The notes beneath the pieces were generated by a model. It was not told the DNA's origin. It worked only from the letters and a program-made list of their open reading frames with translations, and did no database searches. Below are positions 33,000 to 45,040 of a stretch of DNA of 64,000 nt, piece by piece. Origin of the DNA: Fasciolopsis buskii (lineage: Eukaryota > Platyhelminthes > Trematoda > Plagiorchiida > Fasciolidae); NCBI GenBank assembly GCA_008360955.1, contig LUCM01004347.1, positions 56,748-120,747 of the forward strand, written 5' to 3'. The stretch's first letter is position 1; each line of letters starts with the position of its first letter. A program made the translations under genes and the position numbers.

Positions 33000-35910
33000 G
33001 CTGATGGTACTGTGTAACGGAAGCTGAAATCACAGCAAGTTAATATAAGCTGAATGGCTGTACAAACGGAAATTGGTACTACACCGCCGTTTCCTTTTCG
33101 ATAAACAAAAATGAATTACAACGTGGCATAAGCCAATAAGTTGGTAAAAGATTGGCGTTGGCGGCGGTATGGCTAGGTTGAATATTCAGCTCCAATTGGC
33201 ACACTGAAATCTTCAACTGACCGCAGGTTGCTGCACACCCGAATACCGATGAACGCCAACACATTGTTCAGATGCCTTTTGATACTGTGGCCTCATTTTA
33301 TCTCCTCCAGCTTTACCATAATGCTGTCCTTCCCAGCAGAACTTAGAAATTTGACAGAGACTCTTTAAAACCACGTTTTTGTTGTCACCGTCGGCTTTAC
33401 ACCAAATTGTGGCCAGGCCATCCGTGAGGATTGGTTCCTCACTTTTGATCACCAACAGTCACGGTTTACACAAGGTCCGTTGCTTGCATTGGGGTAAATT
33501 GGCCTCCTGGTTGAATATCAATGAAGAACTTCTAGTCCTGAACGAAATCAAATAGTAGTTCTGAATGAGGATATTAGAACAGCTTTCCCGGAACTTCGTT
33601 AGCTCGGTAGTATTTCGCAATTCCTCTACGTGCACCAAAACCCATGAGGTATTTTTTACCGGCAGGGGGAAGTCTTGCTTTGCCGTAGTGGCTGCTATAG
33701 AAAGTGATAGTCTTTATAAAGCATACACTGAACTGTCCAGCAGTAGTCAATGAAGATGCTGAGGCTAGGCCGTAGATTCATTTTATCTGATTACTGGAAA
33801 TGTGACGTACCAGTCATTGTGGAAATCAGTTAGTTGCCAGAGAAATGTTCTGATTAATCAACCCACCATGTGACCAATTACTAAATGTATTCCACCAGAA
33901 GGTCTAACCCTCTAAAAGAACCGGTTTATGAGACCTTAAACTGTCACATAGAACGAACAGATTTGGTGTAAAAGAGATTGTGAAAACAAGGGAAATCCCC
34001 TAACAGAATCGGTTGAAATGAGCGGTAACACTTGGGTTAAACGGTCTCAAGTCCTTTCCATCAGATCGACAGCAGTACGCTTCTCTTGCTACCATCTACC
34101 TAAGTTTGCAGTGACCAAGAGAACCATAATGATGTTCTAAATGAACTTCCCTTTTCTAGTTTCAATTTATCGATTACCTTGTTATCACCTAACAGAATGA
34201 ACAGTATGAGGGATGGCGAATAAAAATTTGCACAGCTGTTGATGGGAGCAAAGTAGGAGTAAGAACTGTTAAGGAGGAAATACTTTTCATATATCAGTCT
34301 GTATCGATTTTTATTAATCTTACACAATAAAAAAGGGATCATGACCAAACAAGTGGCTGTCGAATAAGAAACTTGACTGAAGGTGAAACAGACATGGTGT
34401 TGTATCATACTCTCTGACTGATTCATTTATCGACTGGACTGTGGTTGTGGTCACATAGTCAGCATTACTATGCTTTGAATTTTGCCGTTTACGCTTGAAG
34501 TCTCTTCATTTGGACCGAGAAGAATGACCGAAACTGTATTACACCATCAGCTGCAACTTTGGCTTTTTCGTGACTGACCGAACAACACTGTCTGAAGATG
34601 CGCAACCAGTTACTGAGCTGATTGACTCAGTTCAATTTTTACTGATCTCTTGCTGGCCGATTCATTCTTGCAGCGTGTAATAATATTCCGAGACAACGTC
34701 TCTCTGTGGCGTCTTTTCACCAATTATATTGCAATATATATTGCAGATTACGGTCCCTAGAACTGCGTATACTTACGATTGAGTTGTACTCGTTCACTTA
34801 CTTCCCCTAGAATGTTACGTTGGACCGATTTCTCCACTGCTTTGCAAAGCACGTCAAACACGGATTATCCGTTTATGTGAGCGATATTTTCGACTGAACA
34901 AAGATTTCATGTGTTGGGACTAAATAGCTTGGAAAAAATCTAACATATTGGTGTAAAAATAAACTGCTCGATAAACAAATTCGAAAGGTATTATTTATTC
35001 CATTTTTGTCCAAATTTCTGGGGAACGTGCGAGGTTGGCAATGAAAAGTTTGCGATCCAAACGCTAGGTTCTACGCTAACCAACTTTTGAAAATTTCCAA
35101 TCTGGGCTATAGAACACATAAATATTCATAAATGTTGAAAGAAACCTCATGTAATTTCTTCTCGCACCTCACTTTGTTAACCAGAAAACCAAATGAATCG
35201 GATCTCTAGGGCAGCACAGTTTGTGCTTAGGCACGAGCGATTAACGCTGCACGGGAGTCATTTGGCAGATCGAATGTGTCTGGGAATGCTGCTATTTCAT
35301 GAAACAACCAGGCCCGTGATGTCTGCGAGGATAATTTTACTCCAATTCCTTTCGAGTGCCATGTGAAATTTCCAGGTAGTCCATTTGGGCTGGCAGGAAT
35401 GTTTAGGCCCGTTTTGCAAACTCTTTCGACTGAATAACTCTGTCTATTTGTTGTTGTTGTTGCTTATTATTACTGAATTGTTCATCTCATTCTGACAAAA
35501 TGCCATAGCTAGTTAATTTTTGAAAGTAAAGTTTTTACGGAAGAAAATGGAATGCGAAGACTCACTCGTTGATTGTCATCAGAAGAAAATTCTTGTCATT
35601 TTATCGGAAAGTTTGCAAAGTTACTGCGGATTTGAGCCAATCAACCAATGGAAATTTGTGATTAACTCATAAATTAGTTTCGTCAATGCCGTTTGAGGTG
35701 TGAACAGAAAGATCCACTTTTACTCGCCCGGATTGCTTGGTCATTTTGGAATGCATCACGGTGAACGTTTCTTCAGTTTGACTGTCATTAGCAATCGCTT
35801 TATCGGCATTCACTAGTTCATATTTACGAGCAGATTTTATTATCTACTACAGTTTGGGAGATTTTTAAAGGCTTCAACTTGTGGATGTTATAGAATGACT
35901 GGCAGTTGTA
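33000..35910. other. No supported gene
   Basis: Downstream of the LINE. Minus-strand frames at 33079-33455 are open in two phases (one with LATIWCKADGDNKNVVLKSL), possibly an old coding or retroelement fragment, but not identified. The rest is featureless. Confidence 0.45.
34730..34745. other. 16-bp perfect palindrome
   Basis: TGCAATATATATTGCA reads the same on both strands. AT-rich palindromes of this size may arise by chance in such sequence. Confidence 0.7.
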
Positions 35911-35914
35911 TTCA

Positions 35915-36055
35915 GCATCACGGCCTTTCGACGCGACGTTTTCTAGTTCGAATCCTCCTACCGTCTGTCAACCTCCCCACTTAGCAATACTACCGGCCAC
36001 GATCCTATCTCTGAGAGGGATGCGAATTATTGTTCCATTAATGGGAGATAAAAAA
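35915..36055 (+). mobile_element. tRNA-derived SINE, family A, copy 3 (diverged)
   Basis: This is the most diverged copy. The B box (TAGTTCGAATCCTCCTACC) is near 35945-35963 and the body (GTCAACCTCCCCACTTAGC) near 35966-35985. The tail reads CTCTGAGAGGGATGCGAATT then ATTGTTCCATTAATGGGAGA, ending in an A run. The A-box region is barely recognisable. The higher divergence suggests an older insertion than the copies at 1328 and 18411. Confidence 0.72.
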
Positions 36056-37568
36056 ACTACCAAGGTAATAGATGTTATATGAAACTGTTATACTGCCATG
36101 TCAGCGCCCATTTCCCCAGTAAAAGTTTTGGAAACTGTTTCATTCCTGTTAGAGACCGTCAGATAGAGTACATGTCCGTTCCATCTGGACTGATGCACGA
36201 ACTCGAAAAGAACTGTTGTTACTTACGCGCCGTAGCCATAAACCTAACTGGAAATGTCCATAACAGTTCGTTGAACTTCACCCATGATGTTGCACCTATC
36301 CGTTGCTGATTTGCACGTTTACCACTCGCGGTCCCACAGCAATCAAATTCCAAAGACAGACGAATTCCTTGAAGGCAGCCTGTGCAGGACGAGGATTTAG
36401 ACAAGACAAACCAATGCTCACTTGGTGACCAGGGTTAGCGGCAAGTTACACCCTGTATGAAATCGCTCGCCATTTGGCGTCACTCTTTAATTCTGCATCA
36501 AGACGTCATGAAGACACGGTACAACAGCTTCATTTTTTGCTCACAGTCGTTAACGTTGGACCAATCGCAAACGGCCTTCATAGTTTTCTACTTTGGAGTC
36601 GACTGCTGATGAGTTAATTAAATTTCAAAATATGCAGTTTAAACGAACTGAGTTCCTATGTAAAGCATAGGTAAATAGGGATGAAAACAAATTCTTGCAA
36701 GGCATACGGATTGCGGCTTTCGATATTGTGGCAATGAAGACTGAACAACACGCGGAGAAATGGGTCTTATCATCGGTAAAGCTTACAAAGTCCGTCTGGT
36801 CCTATTGATGCAGCCGCGTGAACAAAATGAAATTTAGTAATCAAAAGGTCGCGTCTCGAACCGGATTCGGACCGGTTGATCAAATCGTCGTCAATTCAAA
36901 TTTTTAATAAAAGTTTTATTTCACGATTTGTGATCATACAATGGTATCAATGAATACATAACACAAAACAGACGTTAGACATGAAGGCATGCCAAAAAAC
37001 ATATTCCTTTGATTTGAGAATAATTACAAATCACGAACAGATTTCTAGTTAATAATTTCTCACCACTCTATTGTCTCAGTCATTTCGTAATGTGAACTTT
37101 GTGTACTAGCTTAGGGTACATTGCTCCGATATTGAGTCGGTGAAAACAAGCTTGTTTGTCAAATTCCGTTCGCCCAGTTCGCACTGCTTGAACACCACGG
37201 GAATAACGCCTTTTTATTTCAAACTCCATATGATTTCGATTACCGTCAGTTAAAATGAACTAAATAGACATCATTTTCGTAAAAACACGAAGCTGTCTAA
37301 AGTTATTTTAATCTCCTCATTCTTTCTTATCATTTTTGTACTATTCCACACCTGTGTTTGGCTATTCTCATCCAGATTACACCGTTTCTCAATCGGGTTT
37401 CATCAGTTTCTAGCCGTGGAGCCCTACTCTGAGTAAAAAATCCATCGAAATCAAAACTGTCTAAAACTGATTTGTCTCTGCAATGGATTCCTTTCCATCT
37501 GTTAATGAAATGCGATGATGGCCATCGAGTTTTGTTCTGGTGGTCCAGCTCTAACCCAATCTCGCTGA

Positions 37569-37853
37569 CAACAATAATAACAACAAACACGACTATTGCT
37601 ACTACTGCTACTACTACTACTGCTACCACTACTTTTAGTACTAGCTCTTCCACTGTTACTGCTACTACTACTGCTACTACTATACCTGTTCTTACTAACA
37701 CCGATATTAACACTATAACTGCCGCCAATACTAATACTTTAGTGAGGAAAATATTCGGAACGAAAACGACCCCTACCACTACTACTATTATGACTAAAGT
37801 AACGATAGCAACAAACAACAACAGCAACATCATCAACACCACCGACAACGTCC
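37569..37853. repeat. Degenerate ACT/CTA trinucleotide tract
   Basis: About 285 bases are built mainly of ACT, GCT, ACA and AAC triplets on the plus strand (for example ACTACTGCTACTACTACTAC), followed by an ACAACAACAGCAACATCATC end. The tract creates long artefactual frames on both strands (Thr-rich on plus, Val-rich on minus). Confidence 0.85.
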
Positions 37854-39051
37854 ACATTCTGTAACGTATTTCCATCCAAAAAACTTTTTGTCGGATGCGT
37901 AAAAATTAGTAGTTTTGTTTAATGGTAAGATTATCCTATTCTTCTTGTCCGCCGGAACAAACTGGAATATGGGCGGCCGCAAGTAACTAGTCAGATTCGC
38001 TCACGATCTGACGCACGTTAGCGAACAACCGAAACTTGAGTCAGTTTCCATATTCAAAAAACCGTGTGCACGACAAACAAATATCTATGCGGTTATAGAC
38101 GTCGCGTATCACCTAATGATTGGTGCGTCTAAGCTAAAGCCATGTATGTATCTTATCCCATTTCAGCGTCTTTATGAGTTGCAACGTTATTATCGACTTT
38201 CATTCAGACTCTAAATAGTCATTTGATTCTAACTTAAAGAACAAAATGAATTGTGAAATTAACAAATGGTTATGATTCGTGGAATAGAATAACAAAAGCC
38301 TTTCTCGTGTTTAAGCTCAACGGCCACCTGTCTTGTCTTCACAAATTTCCGATATGGGGAGAAAAATGTGCAGTACGGCGGTTCTTAGTCTAGTATGTCA
38401 AAGATGTGAAACCTATTAGCTCAGCCTTGAGGACACTTAGTAGCTTTCCGTATTTGGGCATCGATACCCCAAAATTTGGCTGCATTGTGGATTGACCATG
38501 GGATAACTATCGTTACTTAAGTAAATAAAGTAATAACAAACACTATCGCAGTTTATTCTGACATTTGTCAAATTCACTTTAGGCATCTTATCCAACCTGC
38601 GCAGAACAAACACAACCAATCAGCTGACCACCACGTGATCTTAGTCAGCTGTGACAAGACAGATTCATCGGTGCTTTTGTTTTATTTTGCGAAATAAAAA
38701 CCTGGTCACTACCGGTGAAATCTGACTGAATCACTCGTGTTCACTATTGCCTGTGTGAACAATCTACATCCGTGTACTAAACTCCATGGTGAATTGGCAG
38801 GCCAAATCATAAAGAAAGTGAACGGTAAATTAGCATTTCGCTCTTCCGCTTTCTGACTAGCTGGTCGATGAGTTTTCTACCGCCAGACTGGTTGAACTCA
38901 ACCTAGGCTCATTGATTCTTGGTTGGCTGAATCCGGTCCTGTGAACATTTGGCCGGCTTGGGCACGTTAGTTCACACGGCTCCGTTGATTATTTGCACGA
39001 ATGCAGCTACGAGTCTTAGATTTAGATTTCCACAGGATACGCTACTGTCAC

Positions 39052-39117
39052 CTGCCGATAATTTGTTTCCAACCTATTCCGAAGCTCCTGGTGGATATAT
39101 TTCGCGATGAATTCCAC
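39052..39117 (-). CDS. Possible micro-exon with F-BAR-like residues
   Basis: The 22 codons VEFIAKYIHQELRNRLETNY-RQ lie between an acceptor (TATTCGCATTAG) and a donor (CGGCAG|GTGACA). The in-frame bases upstream read WDQYGDKYSH before a stop that coincides with the acceptor TAG. The order WDQ-DKYxH-(I/V)(D/E)F-KY-ER-E-NYxxQ resembles the N-terminus of F-BAR membrane-bending proteins (the FCH segment). The match is short, includes the stop and is from memory. A different minus-strand frame is open across 39048-39317. Confidence 0.2.
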
Positions 39118-39845
39118 CTAATGCGAATATTTATCTCCATACTGATCCCACTCAAGCATGGCGTATGATGGCAGTTAGAAGTTGAATCAAACTGCTCCAT
39201 GGAACAAATGAAAGAGTCTTGCCGCAGGTCAGACGCGAAACCAGTTCGGTATCGGCCACCGTAAAGACAAATCAACTGGAGGTCCTTTTCAAACCGGACA
39301 AACTTTTGCTTGTACAATGCACTTGCGAAAATAACAAATTTTCTTAAAACTTTCTGTTTGGTTCCGCTAAAATCTTTTCTTCATTCTGTTTGATCCATAA
39401 ATTTGCAAGGATTCTATGGGAGAATAATTTTAGTAAGTTACGTTCACCATGCTACTTGAATTTCTCTTTTGTTGTTTGGTATTCGTTATCTCACACCCGG
39501 TGTTTACCCCGGGCAGCTATGAATTTCGTCTAAGTTTTGCGAAATAACATAATGTGCTAATCATAACTTGCGCTTTAAGTCATTGTCACTACCTCATCAA
39601 GGCAAAACTTGTTACACTAATAGTATGCATCCGTCACCAGTTCCATGTATAGGCAAAATAATGAAAAATTGGTCAGCTTTAAGCTCATAACTTCCCATCT
39701 GACTACCGAATTGCCTTCGTCTACTGTACCTAAAGGTGATTCAATTTGGTTCAGCCAACGAAACACGTAATTAAAGAAACCAAAATGCAAATCGTGATCT
39801 AACGGGAGCCGTTTTTTGTTGTCATCGTTGTGGTTACTATCATTG

Positions 39846-39875
39846 CTGTTGTTGTTGTTGTTGTTGTGGTTGTTG
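39846..39875. repeat. (GTT)n microsatellite
   Basis: GTTGTTGTTGTTGTTGTTGT followed by GGTTGTTGC. A shorter GTT run lies at 35448-35463. Confidence 0.85.
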
Positions 39876-40294
39876 CTCTATTTGTTGATTCCCTTATTTT
39901 GTGCAAAATAAATCTCCCAATGGAACCGAATAACCTTATCCAGTTAAGCACATTGATTTTGTGGTCCACATTTGTTGGCATAAGAATTTTTCAAGAACTT
40001 TCATTTTTTCCCGTAGTGTTCTAATAATTCTATCCGAAAAAGGACAACCAAACCCGCACCGAACTCTCGACAAACGGTTAGCTTAGTGCAAATCAAAGAA
40101 CGAAAAAAAAGTCTCGGAACCTACATGAAAACAAATAGGGTGCTAATGCATGTGTGTTAATTTCGCACAGATTAATCGCCCCAACTCGCTTTCTGGCTTT
40201 GTCTGCTGGTGAAAGATAGTGACTCCAAACGGTTTCTAACCTCATTTGAGAACCTCCATGAACAAAATCCCTCGTACTTTTTGATGCATCGAAA

Positions 40295-40440
40295 GAAACA
40301 ATCGATCAATACATCAATATATCAACCAGTACTGAAGTCACCCAATAAACAGACCAGTCACTCAACCAACCATATAATGGAATTCATCAGTCATTCAACC
40401 AGTCGTGCATAGAAGTAATCAGTCAATTTATTAGGCAATC
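40295..40440. repeat. Degenerate CAAT/CAGT-rich simple repeat
   Basis: Repeated short words ATCAATA, CAACCAGT, CAGTCACTC and CAGTCATTC recur about every 15-20 bases, a decayed minisatellite-like stretch. Confidence 0.5.
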
Positions 40441-41459
40441 AAGCACATTCCCAAACTTTGCAGACCAGTTGGCCTGTCATTCATTCGTTGCGACAGAATT
40501 GGTCATTCTAATTTGTAAGAAACACGGTGATAATTTTGATGCATTTTGAGAGATTCCAATTGTAATTTCATGACTTTACTATGAACTAAATTCATCGGAT
40601 CACGTTTAAACCTGCGTCAGGAGGATATTGTTTGGAATTTTTGAAAGTAAAACTTTGATTGATCTTCAAATATCAGACAAGAAAGATTGTTACATTTTGC
40701 TTGCAATCATCGTCTTTTTCTGAACATGCACAGAGAAATTCCCGGCTAATTCACAGATTCTAGCCCAACAAGTGTTTACATGGGTCGGTCAAATTTATCG
40801 ATCGTACGGAATAAAAATCCCGCGATTTTGTTCCTCATGTTCATTTGAAAAATTCACTTATCCGGAATTTCCGGTTTGACCAAAATTTATTCTCTAAGTT
40901 CCACTTTTTTGTCCGCTCGAGAAACGAGGTTCTTGTTTCAATTTCAACTTTTAACGAATTCAGTAAATTGATAACGCGTAATTGAAATGATTTTATGCCT
41001 ATAATTATTTCTGTTCATTGCAAATGTACATTGTTTTTTCCCTCTTGGGTGTACAATTGAATTTGATTGATGTCGACAAAAACGCGATATTCAGATTAAA
41101 TATCAGACTTGTCTATCCGCCAGCTGAGCAGGGAGTAGAACCCATCATTTTTACGTCGAATTCAGTAAAATACATACTTTTTCGGTTCATTCATTTGTTT
41201 CCGTGGTTAGAATATATGTGTCCACAAAACTCCCGCTTATATCATTTGTGTCTACAACTATTCCAACTCTGAATGGACTCGATGGAATAAGCATGCGGCA
41301 ACTTTGTGCGATTTAAAGATTTGTACCTATACAGTTGAAAGCTGCGGGGTTATTTTTCTTGGACTGGGACAGATGTATTGACTACCCGAGTGCCACTTTT
41401 ATGGTCACGCATTAGCACGTGATTACTTAGGAATATGGGACCGATCTTTTTAATTCCGG

Positions 41460-42290
41460 TCGTTAGGGATTTGTTTATCAGTTAACCCATTACAACCCCA
41501 GTCTGCCGATAGTTGTGGCTACTAATGCATCAAACTGTGGGATTGGGGCGATCATCTCTCACTGGCATTTCCTAACGGAACCCAGAACGCGGCGGCGCTC
41601 GCGTCGCGAACCTTGACACCAGTAGAAAAGAATCACGGTCAGACTGAAAAAGAAGTGCACACTCTAGTATTTGCGGCGAAGTTCCACAGGTTCTTCCATG
41701 GCCGACACTTCAACCTAAAAGGGCATCCAGACATAGGCAGCCAATCGCCTTTAGAAATGGGCAGACATCCTCTTCAAGTTCCGTGGAACTACAAACTTCG
41801 GTCAATCGGACGAAATTTCTCGAATTATTAAAAGCCGCCAACTAGAGAATAAAGACAATATCATAACTGCTATCTCCCATGAGCAGACCGTCATGCATAA
41901 ATTTATTAAGGCCGTCCACGTAACACTGGTCAAGACAGATGACATTCATTGGTCTATGTTTCATGACCCTATCCTACAACGGGGGATGAATTTCGTTCAA
42001 ACTTCTTGGCCCTACGATCAATTGACCGGTGAATTATTAAATTTTTATCGACGATGTGATTCATCTTCTACTGTTCAATCCTGCCTAACGACGTCACACC
42101 GGATAGTGGTAGCCAGGGCACTGCAACCGAGGATCCTGCGGCAGTTCCACACGGGCCACTTCGGTGTGAACAGAATGAAGGCCATTGCTCGCAGATGTGC
42201 ATGCTGACCAAGAATGGATGAGGATATCGTAGTTACAGTGCGCGACTGTTCAAAATTCTAGTGCAATGTCAATGTCAAACCCACAAATAA
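41460..42290 (+). mobile_element. Ty3/gypsy retrotransposon remnant: RNase H to integrase N-terminus
   Basis: This is a decayed internal piece of a Ty3/gypsy pol gene. The RNase H part starts with LTHYNPSLPIVVATNASN (41482 on), where the usual catalytic TDAS has become TNAS. A frameshift near 41570 leads into LASRTLTPVEKNHGQTEKE and FHRFFHGRHF. The connection region reads TTNFGQSDEISRI after another frame change near 41760. The integrase end shows QLTGELLNFYRR, a conserved RILRQFHTGHFGVNRMK block and the zinc-binding region, in which the second Cys of the terminal C-x2-C pair is lost (CSKF followed by a stop). I see no RT domain upstream, no integrase DDE core downstream and no flanking LTRs, so this is an internal fragment. 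Family assignment rests on remembered motif order and is firm at the Ty3/gypsy level only. Confidence 0.87.
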
Positions 42291-42294
42291 AAAA

Positions 42295-44575
42295 ATAAAC
42301 TGACGGATTTGTCAGCCTTTCTGGGAAATTCGCATCCGGCTATAAACGGTTGGTTTCAGATCGACAGAAGGGAACGTTTGATTACATGGGAAACAAGGGT
42401 TGTACCACCTTGTACCTTTAATGTGATTCATCTTGAAATAAATGTAGAATGTTTCGGGTAGTGAATGTTCAAAACCTTGTGTAATCGTTTTAACTGTGTC
42501 CAGAATTTTTGAATTTACAATACACCTGTCTCATCTAGCTTGGCAGGAATCTATAGCAATGTGCATCCGAAATGTCCGGAATGGGTCGTAAACCCGGTGT
42601 GGATGATTGAGGCACCTAACTTCGGCGCCAATTTCTTCCGGTTGAACGACATCAAAGCAGCGCGAAACAATAGCCACCCTTACCAGTTTCATAAGGTCGC
42701 CTTAAACTGATGCTACAAACGACTGGTATGATAGTAAACTTTCCAGTGGGAAACTTGAATACAACAATTGTATTAAATAAGAGCGTTACGTCCTGATCAG
42801 TCCTCGATTCACTAAATTCCTCTTATTGACGACGCCTAGTAAAGCTGATACAACAAATGTGAAACGGTTCAATCATCTCCAGTAGTGAGTTGAATGTGAA
42901 CGCCAAGCAAGAAATCATTCCGTGGACGACAATAAATGTCACATGAAGTCTATATGACCTCAATCGGTTTCAGAAGATCAGCCCGGCGTGGAACACAATG
43001 TGTTTCTCACGATGAAACATGCAATTTATCACAGTAACTTTTTTTCCCTGTCTCAGGTTCTCAGTTTTTGTGGTTGTGTTCGTGTACCGTATGCCAAGTA
43101 CAGAGTCTCATTCTGATCCGGTGCGAGGTATTCTTGCCATTCGAAAACTGTTCCATATGTTTTTATGGGAATTTTATGTTCTACAGTGGTGACAAGGAAA
43201 TTTTCCATGCCGATTCCCATGGTAGACTTTGCAGATTAATCAAATTGAGGTTTATTCACAATGTACGCTGGCTGAAATCAACGTCCGTCTACACGGGATG
43301 CACTCGTGCCTTGTGTGCGTATTTTATATATATATATATATGCTATTTTCAATAAAGATCATATGGGTTTTTGTGTCCCAGTGTTTGCTGTCTTGGCCAT
43401 AAGCGACTGTAGGTTACCTCGGTGGGAAAAAGAATACGGTCGAACGGTACAACAGTTTTCTATACCGAGCATAATGAGATTGATTAGATCCGGGAGGTAT
43501 GCCGGAGAAGGAACAAAATGCGTGACTCACAAGATAGAACAAGCAACGAGCAAACGGATTCGATGACCTTTATGATACAATGTTTTGTGTACCAGTTTTC
43601 TAAAATATTGCGATAAAACGTAAGGTTGAATAAATGGATATTGCAACGCAAAACGACTCGTTTCTTCGGTGAAATCCAAAGAGTTATTTAAAGCTTATTC
43701 ATTTCAGCTAACGAATACCGAGTGCCGATCAGTAACGGGAACGAATATGATGACATGTATCATCTGGTCGTAATGCACCAATCGGTCCTACTTCAAAGAT
43801 AATTTGCCTCTTTCCAAATTAGACACATGCCAAAGGATGCTGGATTGAGAGACAACATGTTCTCCATGCTAATCAAACTTCGCTTAGCAGTGTTGAATGA
43901 ACATCGCGTATAGCTTTAGAAACATCTTGAATTTTTCAGCCGCCTCCTGAACTAAGTGGACTACTGATTGATTTCCGTGTGAATGGAATGGTTAATTAAC
44001 GACTAATCGCATGTATGTTGTACAGTGGAAAATAAGGATTAGTAAAATGAGGTTCCATTGATAGTAATTATTTCCTATACTGAAGCGATAGTGTGGTTTT
44101 CCGGTTTAGTTTGCACTCTTTCGTGGTGCAAACGAGCATATCGAATATGCCGTTCGAAATTCTAGATATTTTGTCTTGTTTAGGACTCGATTAGGCTTAC
44201 AAATTGGGTCTTTATTTGAAAATGCATTACCAGTGAACTGGTAGTCGTTGAGAAATTCTGGTCGAGCGGGCAACATTTACAACGGCCTACGGTTTTCTGT
44301 ATTCGTCCTCGTATATGTTCACTTCCTGGTATTACGTACGTCACAAGTGAGTTTAGAAATCTGTGTTGGTTCAAGCTCAGGTTGTTCGTTCCCGTGAAGT
44401 TCAGATTGGTGGGATTGACGATCGTATCCCAAATGTTTCATCACTAGCATAGATGACGTCAATGTGAATCCCGGTTCTGTCAGTCAGCTGAACTGTTTGT
44501 CTCCAATTCGGCACATTTTGGCAAATTCAGTGTATGGTAGGTTTACCTGTTGTTCGGATAATATCAACAGCTGCA
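42295..44575. other. No supported gene
   Basis: Between the gypsy remnant and the paired SINEs. No integrase core or LTR could be found after 42290. Only the TA microsatellite stands out. Confidence 0.5.
43325..43342. repeat. (TA)n microsatellite
   Basis: An ATATATATATATATATAT run; it lies between two short frames that appear to be chance. Confidence 0.8.
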
Positions 44576-44627
44576 GTAGCAACAACAACAACTGTTACAG
44601 CTAAAACAATCAAGTGCAAGTGGATGA

Positions 44628-44760
44628 CCGACAGTGATCGAGTGGCTTAAACGTCTGACACTCCAAAATGAACAGATGTTCGAATCCCAGATCTCTCAGC
44701 CATTTCTGTGGTACACGACAACTCGCTATCATCTGGTGCATTACTAGACCTTAGCCAATG
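44628..44760 (+). mobile_element. tRNA-derived SINE-like repeat, family B, copy 2
   Basis: The A-box-like stretch is GATCGAGTGGCTTAAACG and the B box is ATGTTCGAATCCCAGATC, separated by CTGACACTCCAAAATG. A body with CATTTCTGTGGTACACGACA follows. The copy at 44931 repeats the same order at roughly 70 percent identity by eye, including the ACTCCAAAATG core. A short CAACAACAACAAC run lies just upstream (44580-44592). Confidence 0.5.
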
Positions 44761-44930
44761 AGAATTGATTTCATTCTATACCAACCCAAGTTTCAACTTC
44801 AAGGCTACAAGTTTTTTCCCCCGTCTTGTGGGTCCGAGTGGGCCATAGTGGCTATGCGGTATGTTTGTTTCATTGCAATCGTTCGTTATGCATGTCAAAC
44901 CAAACACATGTATAGAGTCAAATCCACAAT

Positions 44931-45040
44931 TGGTCAAGTAAACTAAATGTTTACAACTCCAAAATGTCAGAAGATTGAATCTCAGACGGGCCGATCGGTT
45001 TCGTGGTAGACAACGGCGATCCGCTCTTGACCGGCTGGGT
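44931..45040 (+). mobile_element. tRNA-derived SINE-like repeat, family B, copy 3
   Basis: It aligns with the copy 300 bases upstream: GGTCAAGTAAACTAAATG for the A-box region, the shared ACTCCAAAATG core, an eroded B box (GATTGAATCTCAGAC) and then GGTTTCGTGGTAGACAACGG. The same orientation and short distance suggest a local duplication or two nearby insertions. Confidence 0.45.

Noticed and set aside
33213..33455. Gag-like or retroelement coding piece on the minus strand
   Set aside because: The residue pattern is suggestive, but I could match no zinc knuckle or other defining motif.
37330..37875. 181-codon minus frame and 130-codon plus frame
   Set aside because: Both run through the degenerate ACT trinucleotide tract and consist of Val/Ala-rich or Thr-rich low complexity. 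They are repeat artefacts, not genes.
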